From: an uncultured Eubacteriales bacterium
GTDB taxonomy: Bacteria; Bacillota; Clostridia; Oscillospirales; Acutalibacteraceae
Assembly: GCA_900315815.1 (NCBI GenBank)
Contig: ONAS01000003.1
Coordinates: forward strand, 1-64,000
Direction of reading: 5' to 3'
DNA length: 64,000 nucleotides
In this document: positions 1-8,783 of the stretch, one piece after another
Layout: each line of letters begins with the position of its first letter
Position numbering within the stretch: the first letter of the stretch is position 1
Program-made: the position numbers and the translations under genes
The notes under the pieces: model-generated
Told to the model about the DNA's origin: nothing
Seen by the model: the letters and a program-made list of their open reading frames with translations, nothing else
Databases searched by the model: none

Positions 1-635
1 TTGAGCGGGAAGTAGATATCCCTGACGGCGGCGATATAATCCAGCGGCGCCTGACCGCCGAACACATCGTTCTCATCCACCATGAGCGCCTCGAACACCG
101 CGTCGATGTAGCACATCAGCGAATGGTGCGAGGTGATAACGCCCTTGGGCTTTCCGGTGGAACCGGAGGTAAAGATGATATACAAAGGACAAAGCTCTGT
201 GATATTGCGGCGCGCCGCAAGGAGCAGCTCCTCGTCGACAGGCGTATCGACGATATCCTCCGCGATGATGATCTCGCCCTTGAAGTCCAGGGAGCTTGCC
301 TTCTCATAGCTGCCTCTGTCGACCAGCATCGTGGATGCGTCGGCGACCTCGATCATCTGCTTGAGTCGCGCGACGGGCATGGTGCTGTCGATCGGGGCAT
401 AATAACAGCCCGCTCTGACGACCGAAAGGAAGTACGCGGGGGTGTAGGGATGTCTGCCGGACATACAGATGACCGGCTGACCCGGAGTCAGCTTGCCGGC
501 AAGATAGGTGCCGGCGGACTTGGTGATATCGGACAGCTCTTTGAAGCTGACGGCGGTATCTCCGCAGATATAAGCGCTTTTTTCGGGGTGGTCGGACGCG
601 CGTGCGTCCAGCCAATCCAATACGGAAGTAATCAT
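1..635 (-). CDS. AMP-binding (adenylate-forming) enzyme, 3' end cut by window edge
   Basis: This is the N-terminal 211 residues of an ANL-superfamily enzyme, which activates a carboxylate (amino or fatty acid) as an acyl-adenylate. Seen: the P-loop motif IIFTSGSTGKPKGV near residue 160, followed by SHHSL. The N-terminal region resembles stand-alone DltA/NRPS adenylation domains more than classical acyl-CoA synthetases. The ATG at 635 is preceded by GGTGA at a good distance. The gene runs off the left edge, so the substrate pocket and C-terminal lid are not visible and the substrate cannot be named. It lies downstream of the PqqD-like gene, behind a terminator, so it probably has its own promoter in the AT-rich gap at 660-720. 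Confidence 0.85.
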   Translation of the reverse strand, partial: MITSVLDWLDARASDHPEKSAYICGDTAVSFKELSDITKSAGTYLAGKLTPGQPVICMSGRHPYTPAYFLSVVRAGCYYAPIDSTMPVARLKQMIEVADASTMLVDRGSYEKASSLDFKGEIIIAEDIVDTPVDEELLLAARRNITELCPLYIIFTSGSTGKPKGVITSHHSLMCYIDAVFEALMVDENDVFGGQAPLDYIAAVRDIYFPL

Positions 636-768
636 AATCGTTCACCGCTTATTACGTAGTTTTTCAAAGTAATAATATAATAAAATCGCCTTGATGTCAA
701 TGCTTACGGGGTATTTGAAAGGCAGATAAATCCCCGCGGAAAAGGGTTGATTTTGTGGAAAAACACCA

Positions 769-800
769 ATCCCCCGAAGGAACTTTCGTCTTCGGGGGAT
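769..800 (-). terminator. Intrinsic terminator after the PqqD-like gene
   Basis: An 11-bp perfect stem (769-779 with 790-800) and 10-nt loop, followed on the minus strand by a T-rich stretch (TGGTGTTTTT). It lies 50 bp past the stop of the PqqD-like gene. Confidence 0.8.
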
Positions 801-851
801 AAATCGCCGCTGCTTGGATGATTAATGGGTTTTCAGTGTTTTTTCGGGTAT

Positions 852-1112
852 CTATTCATCGATCGCGCCGATGGATCTCAGATCCGCCAGCGTCGATTCC
901 ACGTCCTTTTCGATCACGCCATCCTCTGCTTCAAAGCGCTCCCTGAGGCGGGTAACGATCTCCTCCTGGGTGATTTCCTCCTGCAGCATTTCCAGTATCG
1001 CGCCGACGGTTTTATTGCCGCGCAGTACACCGGAAAACGGCGCTTTGGCGGTCGGGACGAGCAGGGTATCGCCGTCCTCATTATAGACGATAAACTCGGG
1101 ATTCAGCTTCAT
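852..1112 (-). CDS. PqqD family peptide-binding-like protein
   Basis: An 86-residue protein of the PqqD (RRE-like winged-helix) family. It has a conserved N-terminal beta region followed by TVGAILEML and alternating acidic helices, then LRSIGAIDE at the C-terminus. PqqD proteins usually recognise a precursor peptide for a radical-SAM or other RiPP enzyme. No maturase or precursor is visible within the window, so the partner may be elsewhere, or this may be one of the many free-standing PqqD-like proteins of Clostridia. The gene lies between two terminators (769-800 and 1182-1211) and so is likely monocistronic. A weak promoter-like pair (TTTACT, 16 bp, TATGAT) lies on the minus strand at 1143-1170. 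Confidence 0.75.
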   Translation of the reverse strand: MKLNPEFIVYNEDGDTLLVPTAKAPFSGVLRGNKTVGAILEMLQEEITQEEIVTRLRERFEAEDGVIEKDVESTLADLRSIGAIDE

Positions 1113-1181
1113 GATAACGATCCTTTCCTTGTTGATGACATTATCATATCATATTTTGAGCAAAAGTAAAGCGGTTTTGCG

Positions 1182-1211
1182 CAAAAATGCCGCCCGTATG
1201 CCGGGCGGCAT
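1182..1211 (-). terminator. Terminator of the fructose PTS operon
   Basis: A 10-bp perfect stem (1187-1196 with 1202-1211) followed on the minus strand by TTTTTGCG, 17 bp after the ptsI stop codon. Confidence 0.85.
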
Positions 1212-1227
1212 CCAATCGGTAACGCTG

Positions 1228-2937
1228 TTATACGATCGATTTCAGGTATTCCGTGACTTCCTTTTCGGTGGCCATCGCCATGACCTTTTCGGCAACGGCG
1301 TCCGCCTCCTCCTTGGTCCACTTCGCGATATTCTTGCGGACCTTGAGGACCGATACAGCGGACACGCTGAACTCGGTCAGACCGAAGGACATCAGCAGCG
1401 GGATCATCATCGGATTGGCGGCAGCCTCACCGCACATGCCGACGGGGATACCCGCCTTGACGGCGTTCTCGATGATGTTTCTGATCATGCGCAGGACGCT
1501 GGGCTGGAACGGAGAGTACAGATAGCTGACGTCGGAATTGCCGCGGTCACACGCCATGGTGTAGCCGGTCAGGTCGTTGGTGCCGATGGAGAAGAAATCC
1601 GCTTCCTTCGCCAGCAGATCGGCGATCACACCGGACGCGGCGGTCTCGGTCATCACGCCGACGGGGATATTCTCGTTGAATTCGATGCCCGACTTGCGCA
1701 GGTAATCCTTCGCCTCTTCCACCAGCGCTCTGCCCTCACGCAGCTCCTCGACAGCGGTGATCAGCGGGAACATGATGCGGACGTCGCCGAACGCGGACGC
1801 GCGCAGGATCGCCTTGATCTGTGACTTGAACATCTCACGGTTCTTCAGACAGTAACGGATCGCGCGGAATCCCATGAAGGGATTCTCTTCCTTTTCCAGA
1901 CCGAGATACGGGATCTCCTTATCGCCGCCGATATCCAGCGTGCGGATGATGAGCGGCTTGCCCTTCAGGATCACAGCGGCTGCCTTGTACGCCTCGAACT
2001 GCTCGTCCTCGGTCGGCAGAGCGGTGCGGTCCATGAACAGGAACTCGGTACGGAACAGGCCGACGCCTTCGCCGTCCGCCTGGATCGCCTTGCCGGCGTC
2101 CTTGGGAGAGCCGATGTTGCAGCACAGCTCATATTCCTCGCCGGAAGCCGACATGGTCCTTCTGCCTCTGTACATCTCCAGCTCGCGCTTCTCGCGCAGG
2201 AACGCGTCGCGGCGCGCGGTATAGTCGGCGATCTCCTCGTCGCCGGGAGCGGTGATGACCTCGCCGTTGGTGCCGTCTACGATGACCTGCTCGCCGGAGC
2301 TGAGCTGTGACAGCGCGTTGGGTACGGACAGAACAGCGGGGATCTCCATCGCGCGTGCCAGGATCGCGGAGTGAGAGGTCTGGGAGCCGGTCTCGGTGAT
2401 GATACCGACGATGTTGTCTTTATTGATGCCCGCCGTCATGGAGGGGGTGACCTCCTTGGCGACCAGTACGGTGCCTGCGGGAGCATCGGAGATCTTGACC
2501 TCGTTGATCCCCAGCAGGATGGACAGCAGGGCGTGCTTGATATCCTTTAAGTCGGCCGCACGCTGCTGGGTCATCTCGTCGTCGGTCGACGAGAAGATCA
2601 TGATGAACATATCCAGCGTCTGCTCGGTTGCCGCCTCGACACAGGTGCCGTTGTTGATGAGGTTCTCCACGTTCATTTTCAGACCGGGGTCGTTGATGAT
2701 GCCGATGTGGCCTTCCATGATCTCGGCTTCCTTCGCGCCCGCTGAGATCCTCAGCGCGGCTGCCTGCTCCCTGGTCTCCTCGATAAACACGGCGACCGCG
2801 TCATTGAAACGCTTCATCTCAGCGTCCACGTCGATCACGGCGTGCGGCGTATACTCCAGCTTCTTTTCCTCAACGATCATCACCTTGCCGATGCCGTAGC
2901 CCTCAGAAGCGCCGATTCCTTTTAGCATAGTTTTCAC
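1228..2937 (-). CDS. ptsI: Phosphoenolpyruvate-protein phosphotransferase (PTS enzyme I)
   Basis: Enzyme I takes phosphate from phosphoenolpyruvate and passes it to HPr, the first cytoplasmic step of all PTS sugar uptake. Length (569 aa) is typical. The phospho-accepting histidine is H189 in GSQTSHSAILARAMEIP, where many homologues have GGRTSHS. The C-terminal PEP-binding TIM barrel is present (GLFRTEFLFMDR, LRMIRN, GMCGEAAANP). It is the last gene of fruR-fruK-fruA-ptsH-ptsI, 71 bp after the HPr stop. Placing EI and HPr inside a sugar-specific operon suggests they are made together with the fructose permease. A 2967-2993 hairpin lies in the ptsH-ptsI gap. Confidence 0.97.
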   Translation of the reverse strand: MKTMLKGIGASEGYGIGKVMIVEEKKLEYTPHAVIDVDAEMKRFNDAVAVFIEETREQAAALRISAGAKEAEIMEGHIGIINDPGLKMNVENLINNGTCVEAATEQTLDMFIMIFSSTDDEMTQQRAADLKDIKHALLSILLGINEVKISDAPAGTVLVAKEVTPSMTAGINKDNIVGIITETGSQTSHSAILARAMEIPAVLSVPNALSQLSSGEQVIVDGTNGEVITAPGDEEIADYTARRDAFLREKRELEMYRGRRTMSASGEEYELCCNIGSPKDAGKAIQADGEGVGLFRTEFLFMDRTALPTEDEQFEAYKAAAVILKGKPLIIRTLDIGGDKEIPYLGLEKEENPFMGFRAIRYCLKNREMFKSQIKAILRASAFGDVRIMFPLITAVEELREGRALVEEAKDYLRKSGIEFNENIPVGVMTETAASGVIADLLAKEADFFSIGTNDLTGYTMACDRGNSDVSYLYSPFQPSVLRMIRNIIENAVKAGIPVGMCGEAAANPMMIPLLMSFGLTEFSVSAVSVLKVRKNIAKWTKEEADAVAEKVMAMATEKEVTEYLKSIV

Positions 2938-2966
2938 CTCTTACGGATATAGTCTGTTGATAACGC

Positions 2967-2993
2967 GTCCCGCCCCGAAATGCGAGGCGGGAC
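2967..2993 (-). other. Intercistronic hairpin between ptsH and ptsI
   Basis: A perfect 8-bp GC stem (2967-2974 with 2986-2993) with no T-run after it on the minus strand. It is more likely an RNA-stabilising or processing hairpin than a terminator. Confidence 0.5.
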
Positions 2994-3008
2994 ACGGTCA
3001 GGTGCTGT

Positions 3009-3272
3009 TTATTCGCCGAAGCCGCTTTCTACCATCTGGACAGCCTCTGCCAGAGCCGCTTCTTCATCGACGCCGTTGCAGACGATTTCGATGTTGCTGC
3101 CGCACTTGATGCAGGCGGGGATGATATTGAGCAGGGATTTACCGTTGACGTCCGCGCCGTTGAACTTGATGATGACGTCGCTGGCGTACTTTGCCATCGC
3201 AGCGGTAAACATCTGCGCCGGGCGCATGTGGAAGCCCTGCGCGTTAATGATCGTGAGCTGTTTTGATACCAT
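3009..3272 (-). CDS. ptsH: HPr phosphocarrier protein of the fructose operon
   Basis: An 87-residue HPr-family protein that shuttles phosphate from enzyme I to the EIIA domain. H15 (GFHMRP) is the phosphorylation site. S46 (NGKSLLNII) is the position that HPr kinase modifies in Gram-positives. The segment after S46 (LNIIPACIKCGSNIEI) departs from the usual LMGVMSLGI pattern, and two cysteines are present, unlike the second HPr at 44659. It lies between fruA (71-bp gap) and ptsI, so it is likely a dedicated carrier for this PTS or a diverged paralogue. Confidence 0.95.
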   Translation of the reverse strand: MVSKQLTIINAQGFHMRPAQMFTAAMAKYASDVIIKFNGADVNGKSLLNIIPACIKCGSNIEIVCNGVDEEAALAEAVQMVESGFGE

Positions 3273-3343
3273 ATTACATCTCTCCTTATATTATCATTCA
3301 GTTAAGAGGAAACAACCTCCGGTGTGCGTTGAATAGTGACGGA

Positions 3344-5299
3344 TTATTCCTTGACGGGCTTCTTCAGCAGGCTGAGTACCAGCGCGCCGACAACAGAGCC
3401 GATGGCGAGCGCGAGGAAATACAGCGCGGGATTGCCGATGGTGGGCAGTACGAAGATACCGCCGTGAGGCGCCATCAGGGTGCAGCCGAACAGTGCGGAC
3501 AGTGCGCCTGCCGATGCAGAGCCGACAATACATGCCGGGATGACCGGCCACGGATGACCCGCAGCATAGGGGATCGCGCCCTCAGTGATGAAGGACAGGC
3601 CCATGATGTAGTTGACGGGACCGTTCTTGCGCTCTTCAGCAGACCACTTCTTTCTGAAGATGGTGGTGGAAAGTGCGATCGCGATCGGGGGTACCATACC
3701 GCCGATCATAACAGCAGCCATGATCATGAAGGGGCCTTCGTTGGTGCCGATAACACCCGATGACAAAAGTCCGGTAGCGGTGACATATGCAGCCTTGTTG
3801 AAGGGGCCGCCCATGTCGATCGCCATCATGCCGGCGAGCAGTGCGCAGGCAGGAACGATCAGCGCAGGATTCTTTGCCATAGCGCCTATGCCTTCGACAA
3901 GCTGACTGTTAAGCCAACCGACAAACGGGTTAATAGCACACATCATGACGCCGACGATGCCCAGACCCGCAAGCGGGTAGATCAGGACGGGTTTGATACC
4001 GTCAAGCGCACGCGGCAGATGGTCGCATGCCTTCATTAAGTTCTTTAAGAGCCAGCCGGCGAGGAAGCCTGCCAGCAGAGCGCCTAAGAAGCCGGATACC
4101 GTAGAGCCCTGGATGCCGATGCCTTCGATGATAAAGTTAAACGCTGTACCCTTTGCAGCTAAATAGCCACCGACAATACCGACCAACAAACCGGGACGAT
4201 CCGCGATCGACATCGCGATAAAGCCGGCCAAAATCGGAAGCATGAAATCGAACGCGATGCCGCCGATCGTCTTGAACCATGCGGAGACCGGTGTGCCGGT
4301 ACCGAAGTTGCCGTCCTGCGGAACGCCCGCGGCAGCGTCGATCAGGAACGCGATCGCGATAAAGATACCGCCCGCGACAACGAACGGAAGCATGTGCGAT
4401 ACGCCGTTCATCAGGTGTTTATAGAGCTTGCGGCCGAAGCTTTCGCCGCCGACCTGAGAGGCGGAGGAATCCGCCTTTTTATCGCTGTGGAATACAGCGA
4501 CCTCTTTGTTGACGATCTTGCTGATCAGTTCCTCGGGCTTATGGATGCCGTCGGCAACCTTGGTGGAATAAACGGGCTTGCCGTCAAAGCGGGCTGTCTC
4601 AACGTTCTTGTCAGCCGCGATGATGATGCCGTCACAGGCAGCGATCTCCTCAGCGGTGAGGACGTTCTTCGCGCCGCCGGAGCCGTTGGTCTCGACCTTG
4701 ATGGAGATACCCATCTTGTCGCCCGCCTTCTGGAGCGCTTCCGCCGCCATGTAGGTATGAGCGATGCCGGTCGGGCAGGCTGTTACCGCAAGCACCTGAT
4801 AGCCGTCCGCCTTCTTTGCGGGAGCGGCAGCCTCATCGGGGAACTGAGCGGTCTCCTGCGCATCGATGATGGCGAGGAATTCCTTCGGGGTCTTCGCCGC
4901 CTTCAGCTTCGCGGTGAAGTCCTCGTGCATGAGCATCTGCATCAGTCTTGCCAGGACCTCAAGGTGGACGTCGCCGTCCATTGTGGCCGCGATCATGAAG
5001 ATGAGCTTGCAGGGAGCGCCGTCGGGAGAACCGTAATCGACGCCGTCCGGTACAGTGATCGCCGAAAGAGCCGGAGCCTTGACAGCCTCGCTCTTCGCGT
5101 GCGGGATGGCGACCTCCATGCCGATCGCGGTGGTACCCATTTCCTCACGCTTCAGGATACCCTCTTTATACGCTTTCACGTCTTTCAGATTACCGCTCTT
5201 CTCATGAAGGGCTACCAGTTGGTTGATCGCCGCTTGCTTGTCAGCCGCTTTCACACCGAGGGCGATCGCGCTTGACTTTAACAAATCGGTAATACGCAT
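3344..5299 (-). CDS. fruA: PTS fructose transporter subunit IIABC
   Basis: A 651-residue fusion that imports fructose and releases fructose 1-phosphate. Domain order is EIIA (about 1-145, histidine in MEVAIPHAKSEAV), a short Pro/Ala linker, EIIB (about 165-265, active cysteine in VTACPTGIAHTYMAAEAL) and EIIC (about 295-650, many membrane segments, FNKAAYVTATG). This is the usual Gram-positive FruA layout and length. Its start lies 105 bp after fruK. That gap carries a pair of 13-bp direct repeats (5349-5385). The product is the substrate of FruK, encoded just upstream. Confidence 0.96.
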   Translation of the reverse strand: MRITDLLKSSAIALGVKAADKQAAINQLVALHEKSGNLKDVKAYKEGILKREEMGTTAIGMEVAIPHAKSEAVKAPALSAITVPDGVDYGSPDGAPCKLIFMIAATMDGDVHLEVLARLMQMLMHEDFTAKLKAAKTPKEFLAIIDAQETAQFPDEAAAPAKKADGYQVLAVTACPTGIAHTYMAAEALQKAGDKMGISIKVETNGSGGAKNVLTAEEIAACDGIIIAADKNVETARFDGKPVYSTKVADGIHKPEELISKIVNKEVAVFHSDKKADSSASQVGGESFGRKLYKHLMNGVSHMLPFVVAGGIFIAIAFLIDAAAGVPQDGNFGTGTPVSAWFKTIGGIAFDFMLPILAGFIAMSIADRPGLLVGIVGGYLAAKGTAFNFIIEGIGIQGSTVSGFLGALLAGFLAGWLLKNLMKACDHLPRALDGIKPVLIYPLAGLGIVGVMMCAINPFVGWLNSQLVEGIGAMAKNPALIVPACALLAGMMAIDMGGPFNKAAYVTATGLLSSGVIGTNEGPFMIMAAVMIGGMVPPIAIALSTTIFRKKWSAEERKNGPVNYIMGLSFITEGAIPYAAGHPWPVIPACIVGSASAGALSALFGCTLMAPHGGIFVLPTIGNPALYFLALAIGSVVGALVLSLLKKPVKE

Positions 5300-5348
5300 A
5301 GTTTACTCTCCTTTCATTTATTATAAAATAAACTATTGACTGAATAAA

Positions 5349-5385
5349 AAATATACCTTCCAAACCAAATTGAAATATACCTTCC
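5349..5385 (-). repeat. Pair of 13-bp direct repeats in the fruK-fruA gap
   Basis: Two identical 13-mers (5349-5361 and 5373-5385, AAATATACCTTCC on the plus strand) are spaced exactly 24 bp apart in an otherwise AT-rich gap upstream of fruA. They could be binding half-sites for FruR or part of an internal promoter. This is inference only. Confidence 0.5.
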
Positions 5386-5404
5386 TCAGGTATCATTCAC
5401 AAAA

Positions 5405-6307
5405 TCAGAACTGTTCAAGCAGCTCGTAGATCTTCTCCTTAGTCGCCAGACCCGGCAGGAACGAGGTCGCGTTGCCGCAGGCGGAGCCGAGCTTCAGCGC
5501 GTAGCCGTAGTCCTTTGTCTTGAGATAGCCGGCGATGAATCCCGCGACCATGCTGTCACCCGCGCCGACGGTATTGATGACGGTCTGCTTGAGGGTGCCC
5601 TGCTTATGGACGCCGCCGGTCTCATCGACCAGGAGCGCGCCCTTTCTGCCGAGCGATACGATGACGTTGCGCGCTCCCATCTCCTGCAGCTTGCGGGCGT
5701 ATTTCTCGACGTCCGCCTCGTTTTCGACCTCCGCGTGGAAGATCTCGCTGAGCTCAAGACGGTTGGGCTTGATCAGGAACGGATGGTTTTTCAGGGAGTT
5801 GACCAGCAGCTGCTTGGTCGCGTCGACAACGATCATGATGTTTTTATGCGACACGCGGTCCAGCATTCTCTCGTATACGTCGTCGGGCATCGATTTGGGG
5901 ATGCTGCCCGCCAGTACGAGGACGTCGCCGTCCTGGATGCCGTCGAGCTTCTTCATCAGCTGCTCAAGCGCATCGGCGGGGATATCGGGGCCCTGACCGT
6001 TGATCTCGGTCTCGCCGCCTGCCTTGATCTTGATGTTGATGCGGGAGAAGCCTTTTTCCAGACGGATGAACTCGGTGCGTACCATGTCGCTGCCGATGCC
6101 CTGCGCGATCGCGTCGCCGGTGAAGCCCGCGATGAAGCCCAAGGCGGTGCTGGGCAGATCAAGCTCTCCGAGCACCTGTGACACATTGATGCCCTTTCCG
6201 CCGAAGTAGAATTCTTCCTCGTCGGTACGGTTGGTGACATTGAAGCGCATGCTCGACAGCCGGACAACATAGTCGATGGACGGACTCAGTGTTACTGTGT
6301 AAATCAT
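5405..6307 (-). CDS. fruK: 1-phosphofructokinase
   Basis: A 300-residue PfkB-family kinase that converts fructose 1-phosphate and ATP to fructose 1,6-bisphosphate. Seen: N-terminal IYTVTLSPSIDYVV, the GGKGINVSQVL signature and the C-terminal NTVGAGDSMVAGF motif with the catalytic Asp. The ATG overlaps the fruR stop by 4 bp, so the two are translationally coupled. It sits between the regulator and the EII gene, the standard fruRKA arrangement. Confidence 0.96.
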   Translation of the reverse strand: MIYTVTLSPSIDYVVRLSSMRFNVTNRTDEEEFYFGGKGINVSQVLGELDLPSTALGFIAGFTGDAIAQGIGSDMVRTEFIRLEKGFSRINIKIKAGGETEINGQGPDIPADALEQLMKKLDGIQDGDVLVLAGSIPKSMPDDVYERMLDRVSHKNIMIVVDATKQLLVNSLKNHPFLIKPNRLELSEIFHAEVENEADVEKYARKLQEMGARNVIVSLGRKGALLVDETGGVHKQGTLKQTVINTVGAGDSMVAGFIAGYLKTKDYGYALKLGSACGNATSFLPGLATKEKIYELLEQF

Positions 6308-7053
6308 TTGTTGACCTCCTTGATAACTGTAGCTTGCAGAAATCTCTCGTCAGGGACGGAGTCTGTGATAATACATCCTTTGTGAATATCGGCGAACGAT
6401 ACCGGGAAGACCCTGCGGAACTTGGTGTGGTCGCTGAGGATAAAGGTCAGATACGCCTTCTTGACCATCGCCTCCTTGACCGCGCCCTCGTCCAGCTCGG
6501 GAGTGGTGAAGCCGGCGCTCAGATCGATGCCGTTGGTGCCGATGAACGCCTTGGTAAAATTCAGCCGCTGGATCAGGTTGACCGCGGTCGTGCCGACGAC
6601 CGCCTCCGTGGCGGGTTTGATCTTACCGCCGACGATGTGGGTATCGAAGCCGCGCTGGATCAGCTTGCGCGAATGCGCGATGCCGTTGGTGATATAGGTG
6701 GCTTTTTTGTTGGTCAGAAAATCGATCAGCCGATAGGTCGTCGTTCCCGCGTCGATAAAGACAAAGTCGCCGTCGTGGACAAAGGTCGCCGCGTAGCGCG
6801 CGATGGCGGTCTTTTCCTCAAACATCTCGCTTTCGCGGCTTTCAAACGGCTGCTCGGTCACGCCGGTGCTGCTCTGGATCGCGGTCGCCCCGCCGAAAAC
6901 CTTTTTGAGCTTTCCGATCTCGTCAAGATAGCTCAGATCCCTGCGGATCGTGGATTCGGAGGTCTCGAGCGCCTGCGCCAGTTCCGCGACGGTCACGGCG
7001 TCCTTCTCGCTGAGTATCTGAAGTATAGAGTGATATCTTTCCTGAGTCAGCAT
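6304..7053 (-). CDS. fruR: DeoR/GlpR family transcriptional regulator of the fructose operon
   Basis: A 249-residue DeoR-family repressor. The N-terminal winged helix (LTQERYHSILQIL, TVAELAQALETSESTIRRDL) is followed by a sugar-phosphate-binding domain (VFIDAGTTTYRLIDFL). By family, its effector is expected to be fructose 1-phosphate, the FruK substrate. It is the first gene of the operon. Its promoter at 7091-7118 carries a GCAAATTTGC palindrome beside the -35, a plausible auto-operator. Confidence 0.94.
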   Translation of the reverse strand: MLTQERYHSILQILSEKDAVTVAELAQALETSESTIRRDLSYLDEIGKLKKVFGGATAIQSSTGVTEQPFESRESEMFEEKTAIARYAATFVHDGDFVFIDAGTTTYRLIDFLTNKKATYITNGIAHSRKLIQRGFDTHIVGGKIKPATEAVVGTTAVNLIQRLNFTKAFIGTNGIDLSAGFTTPELDEGAVKEAMVKKAYLTFILSDHTKFRRVFPVSFADIHKGCIITDSVPDERFLQATVIKEVNK

Positions 7054-7090
7054 TCTTTTGCACCTCTTGAAATCGTCAGACTATGTACAT

Positions 7091-7128
7091 ATTATAGCAC
7101 TTCTTTGCGCAAATTCAAGCAAATTTGC
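7091..7128 (-). promoter_or_regulatory. fru operon promoter with palindromic operator candidate
   Basis: On the minus strand: -35 TTGAAT (7113-7118), 16-bp spacer, -10 TATAAT (7091-7096). A perfect 10-bp palindrome GCAAATTTGC (7119-7128) abuts the -35, and a second CAAATT copy overlaps the -35. This placement suits repression by FruR. Confidence 0.7.
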
Positions 7129-7298
7129 TCATAAATAATCATATTCAGCCATTTTACTATATTTATTGGATATTTTTATTCAACATCACCAACTGTTTTT
7201 CGTCATTCCGCCATAATTCTGCTGTTATTTGCGTTTTTCGCATTATCATTTGCGCACACCGCCGCTTATACCCTGTCAGAATCTGCAGAAACAAAAAA

Positions 7299-7324
7299 GC
7301 AGGACAGGAAAACTCCTGCCCTGC
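7299..7324 (-). terminator. Terminator of the purine deaminase/transport operon
   Basis: An 11-bp stem with one mismatch (7299-7309 with 7114-type partner at 7314-7324) and 4-nt loop, followed on the minus strand by TTTTTTG. It lies just past the deaminase stop at 7328. Confidence 0.88.
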
Positions 7325-7327
7325 GTA

Positions 7328-8686
7328 TCACAATACGTCCAGATATCGTTTGATTTTTTGATGGCTCTGCTCGAACAGCTCCCGCTCGTCCGTATGGACA
7401 AGCCTGCCGTTTTCCACCGTCACCCTGCCGTTGACGATCGTATAGTCCACGCCGCCGCTCAGGCCGACCGCCGCAAGCATGGTTTTGGGACTGTACGCCG
7501 CGCCGACGATATCCAGCCGACGCTTGTCCACAAGGAACATATCCGCGCATTTGCCGACCTCGACGGAGCCGATATCGTCGCGGCCGAGCGTCCTTGCGCC
7601 GCCGACGGTCGCCGCCTTCAGCCAGTCATACGCGTCGGGGGCGTGATTGCCGTAGGTCACGCGCGACAGCAGATACGCCATCCGCATCTCAGCGATCATA
7701 TCGGAGCCGTCGTTGGAGGCGGAACCGTCCACGCCGAGAGAAACCGGGATCCCCATCTGCATCATGTCGGGGATCCGCGCCACGCCCGACGCCAGCTTCA
7801 TATTGGAGGTGGGACAATGCGTCACCGCGGTGCCGGTATCGCGCAGAACGCGCAGCTCGTCGTCGTTGAACCAGATGCCGTGCGCGAACCAGACGTCCCT
7901 GCCGACAAAGTCCAGCGACTGCATGTACTCCAGCGGGCGCATCTTGAACGCGGTTTCGGTATAGTACTCCTCCTCCTTGGTCTCGCACAGGTGGGTATGC
8001 AGGCGCACGCCCAGTGAGCGGGCGAGCTTTGCCGATTCCCTGTACAGATCGCGGGAAGCGGAAAACGGAGAGCAAGGCGCCAGCGCGACCTGACGCATCG
8101 AGCCGAAGGATGGGTCGTGGTATTTTTCGACCGCCGCCATGCTGTCCTTCAATATCCTTTCGGTGGTCTGGGCGACACTGTCGGGCGGCAGACCGCCGTC
8201 CTTTTTGGAGAGGTTCATCGAGCCGCGCGACGCGTAAAACCGCGTCCCCAGCTCCTCTGCCGCGGCAAACTGCGCGTCCAGAAGCCCCAGCGAGCTGTCC
8301 CCCGGGAACACATAGTGATGGTCAAAGGCGGTGGTACAGCCGCTTTTCATCAGCAGGGCGAGCGCGCACTTGGAGCTGAGGCTGATCGCCTCGGGATCCA
8401 GCCTTCTCCAGATATCGTAGAGGACGGTCAGCCAGTCGAACAGCCGCAGCCCCTGCGTCTGAGGCAGGTTGCGGGAAAAGATCTGATAAAAGTGATGGTG
8501 CGTATTCACCAGCCCCGGATAGCACAGCAGCTCCGTACAGTTGATGACCTGCTCCGCGCCGACGTCCAGATCCTTTCCGATGGCTTTGATCACGCCGTCC
8601 TTGCAGAAGATATCCACTTTTTCATAGACGGTGTCGCGCTTGTCGCACGATACCACACAGCGCACATTACGCAGCAAAAGCGCCAC
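7328..8686 (-). CDS. Amidohydrolase, 8-oxoguanine deaminase-like (TrzA/AtzB/SsnA group)
   Basis: A 452-residue metal-dependent deaminase. Seen: N-terminal metal site PGLVNTHHHFYQ, then HTHLCETKEEEY, the catalytic AHGIWFND and VDGSASNDGSDM. The HHHFYQ...FDWL pattern and SASNDGS loop are typical of 8-oxoguanine deaminase. SsnA-type amidohydrolases are the nearest alternative. It is the last gene of the BMP-transporter operon, 97 bp after the second permease with a hairpin (8714-8733) between them. Its neighbours (purine-type transporter, guanine deaminase, ygeW/ygeY) support a role in purine breakdown. Exact substrate not provable from sequence. Confidence 0.85.
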   Translation of the reverse strand: MALLLRNVRCVVSCDKRDTVYEKVDIFCKDGVIKAIGKDLDVGAEQVINCTELLCYPGLVNTHHHFYQIFSRNLPQTQGLRLFDWLTVLYDIWRRLDPEAISLSSKCALALLMKSGCTTAFDHHYVFPGDSSLGLLDAQFAAAEELGTRFYASRGSMNLSKKDGGLPPDSVAQTTERILKDSMAAVEKYHDPSFGSMRQVALAPCSPFSASRDLYRESAKLARSLGVRLHTHLCETKEEEYYTETAFKMRPLEYMQSLDFVGRDVWFAHGIWFNDDELRVLRDTGTAVTHCPTSNMKLASGVARIPDMMQMGIPVSLGVDGSASNDGSDMIAEMRMAYLLSRVTYGNHAPDAYDWLKAATVGGARTLGRDDIGSVEVGKCADMFLVDKRRLDIVGAAYSPKTMLAAVGLSGGVDYTIVNGRVTVENGRLVHTDERELFEQSHQKIKRYLDVL

Positions 8687-8713
8687 GGCGGTACTCTCCT
8701 TTCACTCAACAAA

Positions 8714-8733
8714 CTCCCCGCAGCGGCGGGGAG
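8714..8733 (-). terminator. Hairpin between permease and deaminase
   Basis: A perfect 8-bp GC stem (8714-8721 with 8726-8733) followed on the minus strand by TTTGTTG. Possibly a leaky terminator. Its flanks (CAAACTCCC before, GGGAGTCGGA after on the plus strand) match a second hairpin at 46433-46450. Confidence 0.6.
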
Positions 8734-8783
8734 TCGGAAGGTCGTTGACGGATCCGTATGAGGCTCACGCCCGCACGGAGATC

